Below are positions 42,684 to 52,304 of a stretch of DNA of 64,000 nt, piece by piece. How positions within the stretch are numbered: position 1 is the first letter of the stretch; every line of letters begins with the position of its first letter. The position numbers and the translations under genes are program-made. The notes beneath the pieces are model-generated. The model had not been told where the DNA came from, did not search any database, and saw nothing but the letters and a program-made list of their open reading frames with translations. The DNA comes from Bacillus velezensis (GTDB lineage Bacteria > Bacillota > Bacilli > Bacillales > Bacillaceae). The stretch is from assembly GCF_001461825.1 (NCBI RefSeq), contig NZ_LLZC01000004.1, positions 1 through 64,000 on the forward strand, written 5' to 3'.

Positions 42684-42983
42684 ATGAATCCGATTATTGA
42701 ATACTTGACGGGAATGAATGCACTGACAGACCAAATTGTCGCAATGGATTTATTGAATTCGGCAAAAAGCGGTGTCAGAAACTATGCGATGGCGGCGACG
42801 GAAGCCGGAACGCCTGAAGTGAAAGCGATCCTCACCCGGCACTTAGAAGAAGCCCTTGACATGCACGAGCAAATCTCACGCTATATGATGGAAAAAGGCT
42901 GGTATCACCCGTGGAACACAAATGAACAAGTCCGGCTCAATTTGCAAAATATTGATACGGCGCTCCGCCTGCCCGTCCTATAA
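42684..42983 (+). CDS. yraD: CotF-like spore coat protein YraD
   Basis: This 99-residue protein has the CotF-type helical hairpin (ALTDQIVAMDLLNSAKSGVRNYAMAATEAGTPEVKAIL as a span; LDMHEQISRYMMEKGWYHPW). It is a paralogue of YraF and the last gene of the operon. It is followed by a terminator whose stem overlaps the end of ydfD. Confidence 0.82.
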   Translation: MNPIIEYLTGMNALTDQIVAMDLLNSAKSGVRNYAMAATEAGTPEVKAILTRHLEEALDMHEQISRYMMEKGWYHPWNTNEQVRLNLQNIDTALRLPVL

Positions 42984-43034
42984 ATCGTTTTGCTGCTGAG
43001 ACTGCACCCCTGACTCAAGCTTCAGTATTTCAAA

Positions 43035-43079
43035 CTGTGAGCTGCCTTTTACAGCGCCCAGGCGGCTCTCAGTTTTTTT
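43035..43079 (+). terminator. Terminator of the yraG-yraD operon, overlapping the ydfD 3' end
   Basis: CTG-GAGC-GCC (43035-43047) pairs with GGC-GCTC-CAG (43061-43072) with single mismatches, followed by seven T. Confidence 0.7.
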
Positions 43080-44437
43080 ATACCTTCTTGTATATTGGTT
43101 TCAGAAACCCCCGCGAAACCGAGAGAAACTGTTTTTTCAGGGAGCTGTTTTTGATAGGTGAGAGACACGGGATAGATTTTGACGCCTTGTTCCTCCGCCT
43201 TTTCAATCAGCTCTTTTTCACTGAAAGGCAGCTGAACGTCAAGTAAAATCCGCAGCCCGGAATTTTCTCCGCGAATCCTGACGTATTGTCCCAGCTCGCG
43301 CCGCACGGCCTCTAATAATACCGCTCTTTTTTTCCGGTACAGCTTTCTCATTCTGTTAATATGTTTCTGCCACTCTCCGCTTTTGATAAATTGAGCCAGC
43401 GTCAGCTGACTGTGGCAGGAGACGGTCTGCTTATATAAAGAAGCGATTTCCCTGCCTTTTTCGATAAGCGGCAAAGGAAGAATCATATAGCTGATGCGCA
43501 GCGAAGGAAGCAGAGATTGGGAAAACGTTCCCATATAAATAACACGGTGATGCTGATCAAGCCCTTGCAATGATGGGATCGGCTGGCCGGTGTATCGGAA
43601 TTCACCGTCATAATCATCTTCTATAATGAATGATTGATGTTCCTTCGCCCATTTCAGCAGCTGAATCCTTCTGTTTACCGGCATAATCGTTCCTAACGTA
43701 AATTGATGAGAAGGCGTGACATATACAAGACGCGGCCGCTCTTCATTCAGCTTCCGGATACAGACTCCTTCATCATCGACGGGTATCGGAATGATCTTCA
43801 TGTGATTGGCTTTAAAAATCTCCCTCGCTCTCGGATAACCCGGATCTTCATATCCGATGGATAGATTTGCTTCAAATATTATGCACAGCATTTGCAAAAG
43901 AGCAGGGTTTCCGGCGCCGACTATCACTTGTTCAGGAAGACAATTCACGCCGCGCGACTGATATAAGTATTCTGAAATGAGCGTTCTCAGTTCAAGCTCG
44001 CCCAAATCATCCCCGGGCCGATACAGCTCGTGCCCATATTGATCTAAGCTTGCAACCATGCTTTTGCGCCATGCCGAAAAAGGAAAATGAGCGGCATCCA
44101 CAGTGCCGTAGTGAAAATCAATCCATTGGCGGTCTTCCTTCGCCTTTGTTTGAACAGGCGAAGCACCCGGCTTTTTCACATAGACGGCGTCCGAGTCATA
44201 ATCGGCAAACCATCCGCTTCTCGGCTTACTGACAATATAGCCTTCGGCGGCAAGCTGTTCATAGGCACGCTCCACAGTCGTCTGACTGACGGAAAGCTGA
44301 CTTGACAAAAGCCTTTTTGAAGGAAGCTTCAGTCCTTTAGGAATACGGCCCTGATGCATATTTTCCTTAAAATGCCGATAAAGCTGCTGATAAAGCGGAA
44401 TATCCAGATCTCTATTTAAAAATGGCGTGATATCCAT
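43049..44437 (-). CDS. ydfD: MocR-family (GntR-aminotransferase) regulator YdfD
   Basis: This 462-residue protein fuses a GntR winged helix (about residues 12-80; LPSKRLLSSQLSVSQTTVERAYEQL as a span) to a type I aminotransferase-like domain (about 110-460). The PLP lysine is not conserved in its usual setting: the block reads YMGTFSQSLLPSLRISYM, with Gln-Ser where Ser-Lys is normal. Loss of the Schiff-base lysine suggests altered PLP binding. It is divergent from ydfC, as in B. subtilis, and probably controls it. GGAGGG is 7 nt from ATG 44437. Confidence 0.85.
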   Translation of the reverse strand: MDITPFLNRDLDIPLYQQLYRHFKENMHQGRIPKGLKLPSKRLLSSQLSVSQTTVERAYEQLAAEGYIVSKPRSGWFADYDSDAVYVKKPGASPVQTKAKEDRQWIDFHYGTVDAAHFPFSAWRKSMVASLDQYGHELYRPGDDLGELELRTLISEYLYQSRGVNCLPEQVIVGAGNPALLQMLCIIFEANLSIGYEDPGYPRAREIFKANHMKIIPIPVDDEGVCIRKLNEERPRLVYVTPSHQFTLGTIMPVNRRIQLLKWAKEHQSFIIEDDYDGEFRYTGQPIPSLQGLDQHHRVIYMGTFSQSLLPSLRISYMILPLPLIEKGREIASLYKQTVSCHSQLTLAQFIKSGEWQKHINRMRKLYRKKRAVLLEAVRRELGQYVRIRGENSGLRILLDVQLPFSEKELIEKAEEQGVKIYPVSLTYQKQLPEKTVSLGFAGVSETNIQEGIKKLRAAWAL

Positions 44438-44472
44438 TTTTATTCCCTCCAAACTGGCATTCTTCTTTTTAT

Positions 44473-44516
44473 AAAAACTGGCCATTTGTATAAGGCCAAT
44501 TTCAGTTTATAGTCAT
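44473..44516 (+). promoter_or_regulatory. ydfC promoter and putative MocR operator
   Basis: Between the divergent genes, GGCC-ATTTGTATAA-GGCC and the half-sites ACTGGC (two copies) and TTTCAG form a dyad-rich patch. A TTGTAT/TATAGT promoter with 16-bp spacing overlaps it. This is typical of MocR-exporter pairs. Confidence 0.5.
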
Positions 44517-44563
44517 TATAAACTTTGAAAATGGGTTTAGAAATATATATTGGAGTGATTGGA

Positions 44564-45448
44564 ATGAATAAGGCCGCAAACGGCTGGATTAACGGATTTA
44601 TCGGCGTGCTCATTTTCAGCGGCTCGCTTCCCGCGACCCGCTTGGCTGTAGCGGACTTTGATCCGGTATTTCTCACCGTATGCCGCGCCGCGATAGCCGG
44701 TATATTGGCAGGCGCTCTGCTCCTCATTTTTCAGGAGAAACGCCCTGCCAAAAGCGACATCATTTCATTAATAACAGTAGCGCTCGGCGTCGTGATCGGT
44801 TTCCCGCTGCTTACAGCATTAGCGCTTCAGCATGTCACATCCGCTCATGCCATTGTCTACATCGGGCTTCTTCCGCTTGCGACGGCGATCTTCGGCGTAC
44901 TGCGAGGAGGCGAACGGCCCAGGCCGGTCTTTTGGATTTTCTCGGCTGCCGGCAGCATCCTCGTAGCCGGACATGCTCTGCTGCAAGGAGGGGAATCCTC
45001 TCCGCTCGGTGATACGTACATGATCGCTTCGATTATCGTGTGCGGTCTCGGTTATGCCGAAGGCGCCCGCCTCTCCCGGCGGCTTGGCAACTGGCAGGTG
45101 ATCTCTTGGGCTCTCGTTTTATCGCTTCCCCTTATGTTCATCCTGTCTTTCTGCTTCATGCCGGACTCATGGTCAAACATCGGCGCGCCCGCACTGCTCA
45201 GTCTTGCATATGTCTCAATATTCAGCATGCTGATCGGCTTCGTATTCTGGTATCGCGGACTCGCCCAGGGAGGCATCGCCGCGGTCGGACAGCTGCAGCT
45301 TCTGCAGCCTTTCTTCGGACTGTTACTGGCCGCCATGATTCTCCATGAAAAAGCAGGATGGGAACTTGCGGCGGTAAACGTCGGCGTTATCGCTTGCGTG
45401 GCGGCCGCCCGGCAGTTCGCAAATCAATCAGAAAAGGCCGAACAATGA
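44564..45448 (+). CDS. ydfC: EamA-domain transporter YdfC
   Basis: This 294-residue DMT-family protein has ten helices in two EamA repeats (GWINGFIGVLIFSGSLPATRLAV; LGDTYMIASIIVCGLGYAEGARLSR; GLAQGGIAAVGQLQLLQPFFGLLLAAM as spans). It is divergent from and probably regulated by YdfD. GGAGTGATTGGA precedes ATG 44564; the longer frame (44525) overlaps the promoter. The substrate is unknown; amino-acid-like or PLP-reactive compounds fit the regulator type. Confidence 0.83.
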   Translation: MNKAANGWINGFIGVLIFSGSLPATRLAVADFDPVFLTVCRAAIAGILAGALLLIFQEKRPAKSDIISLITVALGVVIGFPLLTALALQHVTSAHAIVYIGLLPLATAIFGVLRGGERPRPVFWIFSAAGSILVAGHALLQGGESSPLGDTYMIASIIVCGLGYAEGARLSRRLGNWQVISWALVLSLPLMFILSFCFMPDSWSNIGAPALLSLAYVSIFSMLIGFVFWYRGLAQGGIAAVGQLQLLQPFFGLLLAAMILHEKAGWELAAVNVGVIACVAAARQFANQSEKAEQ

Positions 45449-45463
45449 ACTTGTTCGGCCTTT
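45433..45463 (+). terminator. Terminator overlapping the ydfC stop codon
   Basis: AAAGGCCGAACAA pairs with TTGTTCGGCCTTT; the TGA stop lies in the loop. Confidence 0.85.
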
Positions 45464-45524
45464 CATTATATTCCGCCCATAGGCAGCAGAAGTCTGCATC
45501 TCTTTCACATGATCCGAGTATTTT

Positions 45525-46103
45525 TCAGGCAGGCTGAACTCCCTTAAACGCACTCATCACCAGATCATGCACATAGGAATCATTCACCTCATCACCTGTG
45601 ATCAACAGGCGATAGAAAATCGGTCCGTAAATGAGATCGATGCTTACGTCAATATCAAGATTCTCTCTTAATTCACCTTTTTGAATTCCCTTTTCCAGAA
45701 GGCCTTTCGCTTGGAGGCGGCGGGGCTGGAAAAATCGCGTGCGATATTCTTCCGCCAATTTTGCATCCAGCTGCCCCGCACCGATTAATTCCTTAATAAC
45801 GGTTCCTTCCCGGCTCGTCAAAAACCTTGCTAAATTCGTGGCGTGGGTCAATATATCTTGCACTGTTGATCCTGTATCGGGCACAGGCAGTCTGTCCGTA
45901 GCGGTCGAAAGAAAGCTGTCCATGATAACGGCAGCCTTGTTTGACCACCATTTATAAATCGTTGCCTTACTCACTTTGGCACGCTCAGCAATTTTATCGA
46001 CTGTCACCGCGTCAAAGCCATTTTCCAACAGTAGGTCATAGGCTGCAGAAAGAATCGCCTTATGTGTTCCTTCATCGCGCGGCCGTCCTCGTTTACTCTG
46101 CAC
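45525..46103 (-). CDS. ydeS: TetR-family repressor YdeS
   Basis: This 192-residue regulator has an N-terminal helix-turn-helix (about residues 8-55; AYDLLLENGFDAVTVDKIAERAKVSKATIYKWW as a span) and a TetR_C-type domain. AAGGA lies 8 nt before GTG 46103, which gives MQSKRGRPRDEG like B. subtilis YdeS; ATG 46112 is possible. It is divergent from the MFS gene ydeR, with three palindromic operators between. Confidence 0.85.
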   Translation of the reverse strand: MQSKRGRPRDEGTHKAILSAAYDLLLENGFDAVTVDKIAERAKVSKATIYKWWSNKAAVIMDSFLSTATDRLPVPDTGSTVQDILTHATNLARFLTSREGTVIKELIGAGQLDAKLAEEYRTRFFQPRRLQAKGLLEKGIQKGELRENLDIDVSIDLIYGPIFYRLLITGDEVNDSYVHDLVMSAFKGVQPA

Positions 46104-46129
46104 ATGAATCATTCCTTCCCGAATTATAA

Positions 46130-46239
46130 ACGATACGTTCAGTATACTTAACCTGTATAAAAAAAGAAAACAGAAACCCATTTACAAAACTGAACGTTTA
46201 GTATATCATTTTCTTATAATAAAACTAAACGTTTAGTTT
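46130..46239. promoter_or_regulatory. Three YdeS operators in the ydeS-ydeR intergenic region
   Basis: O3 AAACTAAACGTTTAGTTT (46222-46239) is a perfect 18-bp palindrome. O2 ACTGAACGTTTAGT (46189-46202) matches its core at 13 of 14 positions and O1 ACGATACGTTCAGT (46130-46143) at 11 of 14. The O2 and O3 centres are 35 bp apart. They are placed to block both divergent promoters. Confidence 0.8.
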
Positions 46240-46264
46240 ACAAAATAACTTGAGGGAAATCTTG

Positions 46265-46345
46265 ATGAAACACAGACTCCAAAAGCCTCTGCGTAAAGGA
46301 GATGAATCAGCAAATCATTTATCAAGCATCATAAAAACCACTTAA
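46265..46345 (+). CDS. Putative 26-aa leader peptide/small protein before ydeR
   Basis: GAGGG lies 8 nt before an ATG that opens [20 protein letters not shown]..., 26 residues, ending TAA 16 nt before the ydeR start. It is basic at the N-terminus. It may be a regulatory leader or chance. Confidence 0.4.
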   Translation: MKHRLQKPLRKGDESANHLSSIIKTT

Positions 46346-46361
46346 AAAGGAGTTCATTCAT

Positions 46362-47552
46362 ATGGCTAAAGAAAACAAACAGACAGCAGATCAGGGAATT
46401 TCACCTGGTTTAACCCTTCTTCTCGCAATGGCATGCGGTATCATTGTCGCTAATCTTTATTATGCACAGCCCTTGGCAGGATTCATTAGTGCGGCAATCG
46501 GACTTTCTCCAAGCAGCGCCGGACTGATTGTCACGCTGACCCAAATCGGATACGTTGCCGGCTTACTGTTTCTCGTCCCTTTGGGAGACATTATCGAAAA
46601 CAAAAAACTTGTCGTTGTATCACTCCTTCTAAGCGCAGCCGCTTTGACACTGACAGCATTTGTGAAGCATGGAACACTGTTTTTAACCGCTGCGTTTTTC
46701 ATCGGACTGGGATCCATCGCAGCCCAAGTGCTAGTTCCGTTCGCATCATACCTTGCGCCAGACGCCGCACGCGGCCGGGTTGTCGGCAATGTGATGAGCG
46801 GCCTGCTGCTCGGTATTATGCTTTCCCGTCCGATATCCAGCCTGGTCGCTGATATATGGGGGTGGAATGCCATATTTGCTTTATCCGCCGCGTTAAGTGT
46901 TGTCCTGGCAATCATCTTATCAAAAGTGCTTCCTGCCAGAAAACCAACAGCAAACACAAGCTACACCGTCTTACTCGGTTCAATGTGGAAGCTGCTGCGC
47001 ACGACTCCGGTCTTACGCCGCCGTGCCATTTATCATGCGTTTGTATTTGGCGCTTTCAGCTTATTCTGGACGACTGTGCCTTTATTATTGTCCGGTCCTG
47101 CTTTTCATTTTTCTCAAAAGGCAATCGCGCTGTATGCATTAGCGGGCATTGCGGGTGCAGCGGCTGCACCGATAGGCGGCCGTCTGGCTGATCGCGGCTT
47201 GACCCGGCTTGCCACCGGAATCGCTCTCGGTGTTGTCATCGTTTCTTTATTACTCCCGCTCATGATTCAGAGCAGCTCCCCCGTCGGAATAGCAGTTCTG
47301 GTGGCCGCTGCTATCCTGTTGGATATGGGGGTATCTGCCAATCTCGTACTCAGTCAGCGTGCCATTTTTTCGTTGGCACCTGAATTTCGCAGCCGATTAA
47401 ACGGATTATTTATGGCAATCTTCTTTCTCGGCGGTGCTATAGGATCATCAATCGGAGGATGGGCATACGCCTCAGGCGGGTGGAGTATCACATTATGGAT
47501 TGGAATCGCTTTTCCGGTCATAGCATTGCTTTATTTCACCACAGAGAAATAA
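46362..47552 (+). CDS. ydeR: MFS exporter YdeR
   Basis: This 396-residue, twelve-helix MFS protein ([24 protein letters not shown] in helix 1; [14 protein letters not shown] after helix 2; [11 protein letters not shown] after helix 8) matches B. subtilis YdeR. Divergent TetR control by YdeS points to inducible efflux of a toxic compound, not identified. AAAGGAG lies before the ATG. Confidence 0.86.
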   Translation: MAKENKQTADQGISPGLTLLLAMACGIIVANLYYAQPLAGFISAAIGLSPSSAGLIVTLTQIGYVAGLLFLVPLGDIIENKKLVVVSLLLSAAALTLTAFVKHGTLFLTAAFFIGLGSIAAQVLVPFASYLAPDAARGRVVGNVMSGLLLGIMLSRPISSLVADIWGWNAIFALSAALSVVLAIILSKVLPARKPTANTSYTVLLGSMWKLLRTTPVLRRRAIYHAFVFGAFSLFWTTVPLLLSGPAFHFSQKAIALYALAGIAGAAAAPIGGRLADRGLTRLATGIALGVVIVSLLLPLMIQSSSPVGIAVLVAAAILLDMGVSANLVLSQRAIFSLAPEFRSRLNGLFMAIFFLGGAIGSSIGGWAYASGGWSITLWIGIAFPVIALLYFTTEK

Positions 47553-47570
47553 GCCTTTCACCAAAAATAA

Positions 47571-47600
47571 GCCGTCAGGACCAAGCTGACAGCTTTTTTT
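47571..47600 (+). terminator. Terminator of ydeR
   Basis: GC-GTCAG pairs with CTGAC-GC, followed by seven T. Confidence 0.82.
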
Positions 47601-47748
47601 GGTGTATTCTTCTTTACATCCATCCGAACAAAAAATCCGGATTCATGAAAAGATGATATTGATTCTTTACGCCCCGCTCACATAGCAGAAACGGTAAAAC
47701 CATGTCATAATATGTTAAGAAATAATTGCGCCATAGGCAGGTGAACAC

Positions 47749-48111
47749 ATGAAGAAGTATTTATATAAACACCTTTTGTTAGCTCTCGTTTCGTCCGTTT
47801 GCTTTTTATTGGTCTTTTATGTGGGTTTAAAAATGACACAGGAAGACACACCGCCGTTGTCTTCTTACCCGTTTTACCTTTTTATTTATCTTTACATCGC
47901 AGCCGGATATTTGACGGTCGGCCTTGTTTTAGCTTGTATGACTGATATCTTGAAAAACCGCTGGACATTGAATAAAACGTCTTCCATTCTATTGAAACTT
48001 ATCGTTTACTTCCTCATACCGTATGCTATTTTTCATTCTTTCTTCATTTTAATGGCGCCGTTGATTTATGTGCTGTTTGAGTCGTTATTCATCCTGAGAA
48101 AAGCTTCGTAA
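47749..48111 (+). CDS. Uncharacterised four-helix membrane protein (120 aa)
   Basis: I do not recognise this protein. It has four predicted membrane helices (about residues 9-27, 42-65, 77-97 and 98-115), short loops and a basic C-terminus (LRKAS). AGGTG precedes the ATG. It stands alone between the ydeR terminator and a convergent terminator with paiB. Confidence 0.65.
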   Translation: MKKYLYKHLLLALVSSVCFLLVFYVGLKMTQEDTPPLSSYPFYLFIYLYIAAGYLTVGLVLACMTDILKNRWTLNKTSSILLKLIVYFLIPYAIFHSFFILMAPLIYVLFESLFILRKAS

Positions 48112-48115
48112 CCTG

Positions 48116-48148
48116 AAAAAACATACCGCATGCTGCCGGTATGTTTTT
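48116..48148. terminator. Bidirectional terminator (120-aa gene / paiB)
   Basis: AAAAACATACCG pairs with CGGTATGTTTTT around GCATGCTGC. Confidence 0.9.
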
Positions 48149-48152
48149 AGTT

Positions 48153-48773
48153 TCAGTTGTTCGTAGTGATCCGTTTGATGTTTTCTTCCATCAAGCCGGA
48201 AATGAGCTGTTCGTTTGTATGAGGAATCTGTTTGAGCTGTTGCACGACCAGCCCTTGTCTTGCGGCTGAATGATTTTGACTCAGCTTTGCTTTCCCCTCT
48301 ATTTTGCTGATTTTGATTTTAAAGCCTTTTACCCCTTTGTTCATGCCTGCCAGCAATTTCGCATCGACATCCTCTAATTTGTACGGGCTGTCGGGGCTTT
48401 CGTATTTCAATACGAGATCACTCATCGACTGCACGGTTTCTTCCTCATCCAAAAGCTCCGCCTCTCCGTAAACATGAACCGCCACGTAATTCCATGTGGG
48501 AACAGCCTGATTCGTCTCATACCATTTAGGCGAGATATAACAATGAGGCCCTTGAAAAACGGCTAACACGTTTTGGCCATCAATCTCTTTCCATTGGGGG
48601 TTCGGCAATGCAAAATGACCGTATAAGCATTCGTTATTCTTACTCATCATCAATGGCAGGTGGGTTGCATACGGCATGCCTTCCGCCGTTGAAAACAATG
48701 CTGCGAAACCATACTCTTTAATTACATCGCACGCTTCAGCTTCACTCAGCTGAAATGGAGCGGGAATATACAT
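48153..48773 (-). CDS. paiB: PaiB-family FMN-binding negative regulator-like protein
   Basis: This 206-residue protein matches the PaiB family (split-barrel FMN-binding fold), with MYIPAPFQ at the start, [28 protein letters not shown] and [16 protein letters not shown] in order. In B. subtilis PaiB is encoded with the acetyltransferase PaiA and affects protease genes; paiA is not beside it here, so this may be a paralogue. GAGGAG is 7 nt from ATG 48773. It is divergent from a MocR gene and shares an operator region with it. Confidence 0.82.
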   Translation of the reverse strand: MYIPAPFQLSEAEACDVIKEYGFAALFSTAEGMPYATHLPLMMSKNNECLYGHFALPNPQWKEIDGQNVLAVFQGPHCYISPKWYETNQAVPTWNYVAVHVYGEAELLDEEETVQSMSDLVLKYESPDSPYKLEDVDAKLLAGMNKGVKGFKIKISKIEGKAKLSQNHSAARQGLVVQQLKQIPHTNEQLISGLMEENIKRITTNN

Positions 48774-48833
48774 AAAAACTCTCCTCTCTGAACATGGATT
48801 GATAAAGCGCTTTCCGCTATAATAAGATATCAA

Positions 48834-48878
48834 CTGACATTTAAAAAGGTACAGTTTTGAATAAATATACATGTCAGA
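48834..48878. promoter_or_regulatory. Divergent paiB/MocR operator (copy also at 60119-60163)
   Basis: CTGACATTTAAAAAGGTACA and four further bases (48834-48857) plus ACATGTCAGA (48869-48878) recur almost unchanged upstream of the dapA-like relic. CTGACAT/ATGTCAG bracket the site as an inverted repeat. On the minus strand TTTTTA, a 17-bp spacer and TATTAT form the paiB promoter, so the motif overlaps its -35. Confidence 0.7.
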
Positions 48879-48890
48879 GGAGAACATCTG

Positions 48891-50273
48891 ATGAAAAATA
48901 TGATTTTCGCTTTCGAAAGCGATACCCCGAAATACAAACAAATTTACGAGCAATTTAAAACATTGATTGAGCAGGGAAATATTCAGGCAGATGAGCGGCT
49001 GCCTTCAATTCGGGAGCTGGCAGATTCTCTGCGGGTAAGCCGTAATACAACGCTGATGGCCTATGATCTGCTTTTAGCGGAGGGATACATTCGCGGAGAA
49101 ACACGCAAAGGTTATTTTGCAAATGAAGTAGAACCTTCTTTATTTCAACAAGAAAACGATGTTGTTTACGCTGAGAAAACCGAATCAACTCAGCCGATCC
49201 TGATTGATTTTCGTGCCGGAGCCGTCGATCAAAATCATTTTCCTCTGAAAACATGGAGAAAATTATACAATCAAGTTTTGACATCAGAGAAAAGCTTTCT
49301 GTACGGTGAACCGTTCGGCGAGAGAGACCTGCGTGAACAAATTGCCGCTTATCTCTTGGAATCCCGCGGAGTGAAAACAGATGCGGATTCCATTATCATC
49401 GGCAGCAGCACCCAGCAGATGCTGATATATCTCAGCCGGATTCTGAAAGAGGATTTTTCGGGAATGATCGTTGAAGACCCGGGATTTGACGGTGCCAGAG
49501 CGGCTTTTCAATTTCACGGGCTTTCTCTGGAGACGATGCCTGTCTATGAAAACGGAGCTGATTTTTCTCAATTACATGCAATGAAAGAAAAATTAATCTA
49601 TGTGACCCCTTCCCATCACAGCCCTTACGGCGTAAGCATGTCCATTCAGCAGCGCCAAACTCTGATCAATTGGGTGAATCATAGAGAGGGTTATATTCTT
49701 GAGGATGATTATGACAGTGAATTCCGTTATACACAGCAGCCGTTTCCCGCTCTTGCTTCCATTCAATCAGACCGGGTGATTTATTTGGGGAATTTCTCAA
49801 AATCCTTTCTTCCGGGCATCCGCATAAGCTATATGGTTTTGCCGCAGCGCATTTTGCACCGGTATAAAAAAAGGTTTATTCATTTCGAAAGCACCGCTTC
49901 TTCGCTTAACCAGCTGACCATGGCTGAATTGATGAAGGCCGGTGAATGGACCCGCCATATTAAGCGCATGCGCATTGTTTATAAGCGCAAAATGCAGCAC
50001 TTGATTTCACATGTAAAGCAGCAGTTCGGCGATCATGTGACGATCATCGGCGAGCAGTCGGGATTGTATATATTGGTGAGAGTTCACCTGAACTATACAG
50101 AAGAAACATTAATCGAACGCGCTTTTCAGTACGGAGTGAAGGTATATCCTACCGCCGTTTATTTTGTTGCCGAAAAACCCGAACCGCCGATCATAAAGCT
50201 GGGTTTCGCCCATCTCGATACGGATCAGATCACACATGGCGTACAGCTTTTAAGAAATGCTTGGCTGACATGA
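48891..50273 (+). CDS. MocR-family PLP-dependent transcriptional regulator
   Basis: This 460-residue protein has a GntR winged helix (about residues 8-78; [26 protein letters not shown] as a span) and an aminotransferase-like domain. The PLP lysine is intact in [18 protein letters not shown] (near 305), and [10 protein letters not shown] carries the cofactor-nitrogen Asp. It is divergent from paiB. The shared operator, repeated before a dapA-like gene, suggests that it activates both. AGAGGAG precedes the ATG. It is a different protein from YdfD. Confidence 0.85.
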   Translation: MKNMIFAFESDTPKYKQIYEQFKTLIEQGNIQADERLPSIRELADSLRVSRNTTLMAYDLLLAEGYIRGETRKGYFANEVEPSLFQQENDVVYAEKTESTQPILIDFRAGAVDQNHFPLKTWRKLYNQVLTSEKSFLYGEPFGERDLREQIAAYLLESRGVKTDADSIIIGSSTQQMLIYLSRILKEDFSGMIVEDPGFDGARAAFQFHGLSLETMPVYENGADFSQLHAMKEKLIYVTPSHHSPYGVSMSIQQRQTLINWVNHREGYILEDDYDSEFRYTQQPFPALASIQSDRVIYLGNFSKSFLPGIRISYMVLPQRILHRYKKRFIHFESTASSLNQLTMAELMKAGEWTRHIKRMRIVYKRKMQHLISHVKQQFGDHVTIIGEQSGLYILVRVHLNYTEETLIERAFQYGVKVYPTAVYFVAEKPEPPIIKLGFAHLDTDQITHGVQLLRNAWLT

Positions 50274-50276
50274 AAG

Positions 50277-50307
50277 AAAAAAGGCGCCGAACGGCGCCTT
50301 TTTTTAT
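50277..50307. terminator. Bidirectional terminator (MocR gene / NhaC-type gene)
   Basis: AAAAAAGGCGCCG pairs with CGGCGCCTTTTTT with a two-base loop. Confidence 0.92.
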
Positions 50308-51593
50308 TTCGTATTTCTTGTGAATTTCGGCAGTCCAAATATGATGGCGGCGATGCCGCAGATTCCGATGAAAACGGGATAGAAAGAGTATGGCAGGATG
50401 CTGACTGGTGAAATATTCCCGAATTTTCCGGCTGATAACAGCTGCGCGCCGTAAGGAATCAATCCTTGAATCATGCACGAAAAGATATCCAGAATACTTG
50501 CCGATTTTCTGTTGTCGATGCTGAATTTATCAGCGATATTCTTTGCAATCGGCCCGGCTGCAATAATGGAGATCGTATTATTGGCCGCAGCCAGATTCGT
50601 CACGCTGACCAGTCCGGCAATGCCGGCTTCGGCGCCTTTTTTCGAACGGATTCGTTTCGTGATGAACTCCAGTAAAAAGTCGATCCCGCCGTTTTGTTTC
50701 ATCACGCCGACCATCCCTCCGATCAGCATGGACAGGATGATCAGATCGCTCATTCCGGCAATTCCATCCGTAATCGCCTTAAAATAAGAGTCAAGCGTCA
50801 GGCTGCCGCCCGCTAATCCGATGATTCCCGTCAAAACCAATCCGCCGAATATGACAGCCATCACATTAATACCGATTAACGCAAAAACCAACACGGCGAC
50901 ATAAGGGAGCACCTTAATCCAGTTGTAAGATTCAGCACCCGTATGGCCGGCGTGGCCTGCCGGAATAAAAAATAAGATAATAACAGTCACAATGGCAGCA
51001 GGCAAAACAATCAGAAAGTTCGTTTTGAATTTATCCATCATTTGTGTTTTTTGCGTCCGGACTGACGCGATGGTCGTATCGGAAATAAAAGAAAGATTAT
51101 CTCCGAACATAGCTCCGCCGACCACAGCCGCCATTGTAATCGCGCCGGAGATGCCAAGCTCTCCGCTCAAACCCGCGCTGATCGGCGCAACCGCCGCAAT
51201 CGTGCCCATTGATGTTCCCATCGATATAGAAATAAAACAAGCAATGATAAACAGCCCCGGCAGCAAAAACTGCTGCGGAATAACGCTCAAAGCAAGGTTG
51301 ACAGTTGAATGCACCGCTCCCATCGCTTCAGCCGCTGAAGCAAAGGCACCTGCCAATATAAAAATCATAACCATAATGATAATATCAGGATGTCCCGCAC
51401 CGGAAGCGAACCATTCTATTTTTTGATTGAGCGATTTCTTCCGGTTAAATAACAGCGCAAAAGCTGACGCAATAATCGCGGCAATCAGGATCGGCAATTT
51501 ATAAAAATCTCCGGTCACCAGACCAGAGCCGACAAAAAGCCCTACGAATAAGACTAAAGGCAATAACGCCCAAGGGTTCTTTTTATTGTTCAT
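50304..51593 (-). CDS. NhaC-family Na+/H+ antiporter-type transporter
   Basis: This 429-residue membrane protein has about eleven helices and NhaC-family blocks: GTSMGTIAAVAPISAGLS, GAMFGDNLSFISDTTIA and TNLAAANNTISIIAAGPIA. The family exchanges sodium for protons or couples sodium to organic anions (as in malate-lactate antiporters). AGAGGTGG lies 9 nt before ATG 51593. It is monocistronic. The exact substrate cannot be read from sequence. Confidence 0.78.
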   Translation of the reverse strand: MNNKKNPWALLPLVLFVGLFVGSGLVTGDFYKLPILIAAIIASAFALLFNRKKSLNQKIEWFASGAGHPDIIIMVMIFILAGAFASAAEAMGAVHSTVNLALSVIPQQFLLPGLFIIACFISISMGTSMGTIAAVAPISAGLSGELGISGAITMAAVVGGAMFGDNLSFISDTTIASVRTQKTQMMDKFKTNFLIVLPAAIVTVIILFFIPAGHAGHTGAESYNWIKVLPYVAVLVFALIGINVMAVIFGGLVLTGIIGLAGGSLTLDSYFKAITDGIAGMSDLIILSMLIGGMVGVMKQNGGIDFLLEFITKRIRSKKGAEAGIAGLVSVTNLAAANNTISIIAAGPIAKNIADKFSIDNRKSASILDIFSCMIQGLIPYGAQLLSAGKFGNISPVSILPYSFYPVFIGICGIAAIIFGLPKFTRNTK

Positions 51594-51754
51594 CTGGGTA
51601 AACCACCTCTTTTCAGCATTAAAGTCGCTAATCACAGTCTAAGCAACATTTCACACTTTAAAAGTCTGCAGTGAAAAAGTCAAGCTGAAAAAAGGATAAG
51701 TAATGATTGATAAGATAGAAAAAAAAGCTGTTTTGTTTCCTCTCTTTAAAAAAT

Positions 51755-51782
51755 AAAAAAACCAAGGCTCGTTTCCCTTGGT
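51755..51782 (-). terminator. Terminator of adhR
   Basis: ACCAAGG (51761-51767) pairs with CCTTGGT (51776-51782), with a T tract on the minus strand. Confidence 0.85.
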
Positions 51783-51819
51783 ACATTTCATGCGGCCCGG
51801 CGTCCGGGACACCTTCTCT

Positions 51820-52224
51820 TCATTCAGAAATACATTCAGCTTTCAATCTGTTTTTAAGTTTCGCTTCATTTTCAAGGATATCTTCGTAATCCTCAATCTT
51901 CCTGTTTAATCGTTTTATGGTTTCATCAATTTCCCTCTGTTTCTCCGTCAGCCTTTTCCTTTCATTTATCAGGATGTTTTTTCGGGGTTCGATCGTATGA
52001 TCGGCTCCTTCAATAAATAAAGCGGTATATTCAATCAGCGCCTCAATCGACAGCCCGGCACTTCTCATGCATTTTATAAATTGAATCCAATTCACATCAT
52101 CTTCGTCATAATCGCGGATGCCGCTTTCATCGCGTTTTACCGGAGGAATCAGTCCTATACTTTCATAATACCTAAGCGTTGCGGCTGATAACTCAACCTG
52201 CTTTGCAGCCTGCGCAATCTTCAT
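51820..52224 (-). CDS. adhR: Aldehyde-responsive MerR-family regulator AdhR
   Basis: This 134-residue regulator has a MerR winged helix (residues 1-70; AAKQVELSAATLRYYESIGLIPP as a span) and a C-terminal coiled coil (about 80-125). The single conserved Cys in QFIKCMRSAGLS (near residue 52) is the thiol reported to sense formaldehyde and methylglyoxal in B. subtilis AdhR. It is divergent from adhA, whose promoter has the MerR geometry. Confidence 0.9.
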   Translation of the reverse strand: MKIAQAAKQVELSAATLRYYESIGLIPPVKRDESGIRDYDEDDVNWIQFIKCMRSAGLSIEALIEYTALFIEGADHTIEPRKNILINERKRLTEKQREIDETIKRLNRKIEDYEDILENEAKLKNRLKAECISE

Positions 52225-52304
52225 ATTCTTACCACCCGTCCTTCATACCTTTCATAAGCGTGCCATTATAGAATATCATTTCATAAAAAAATAAACCAAA
52301 CTCC

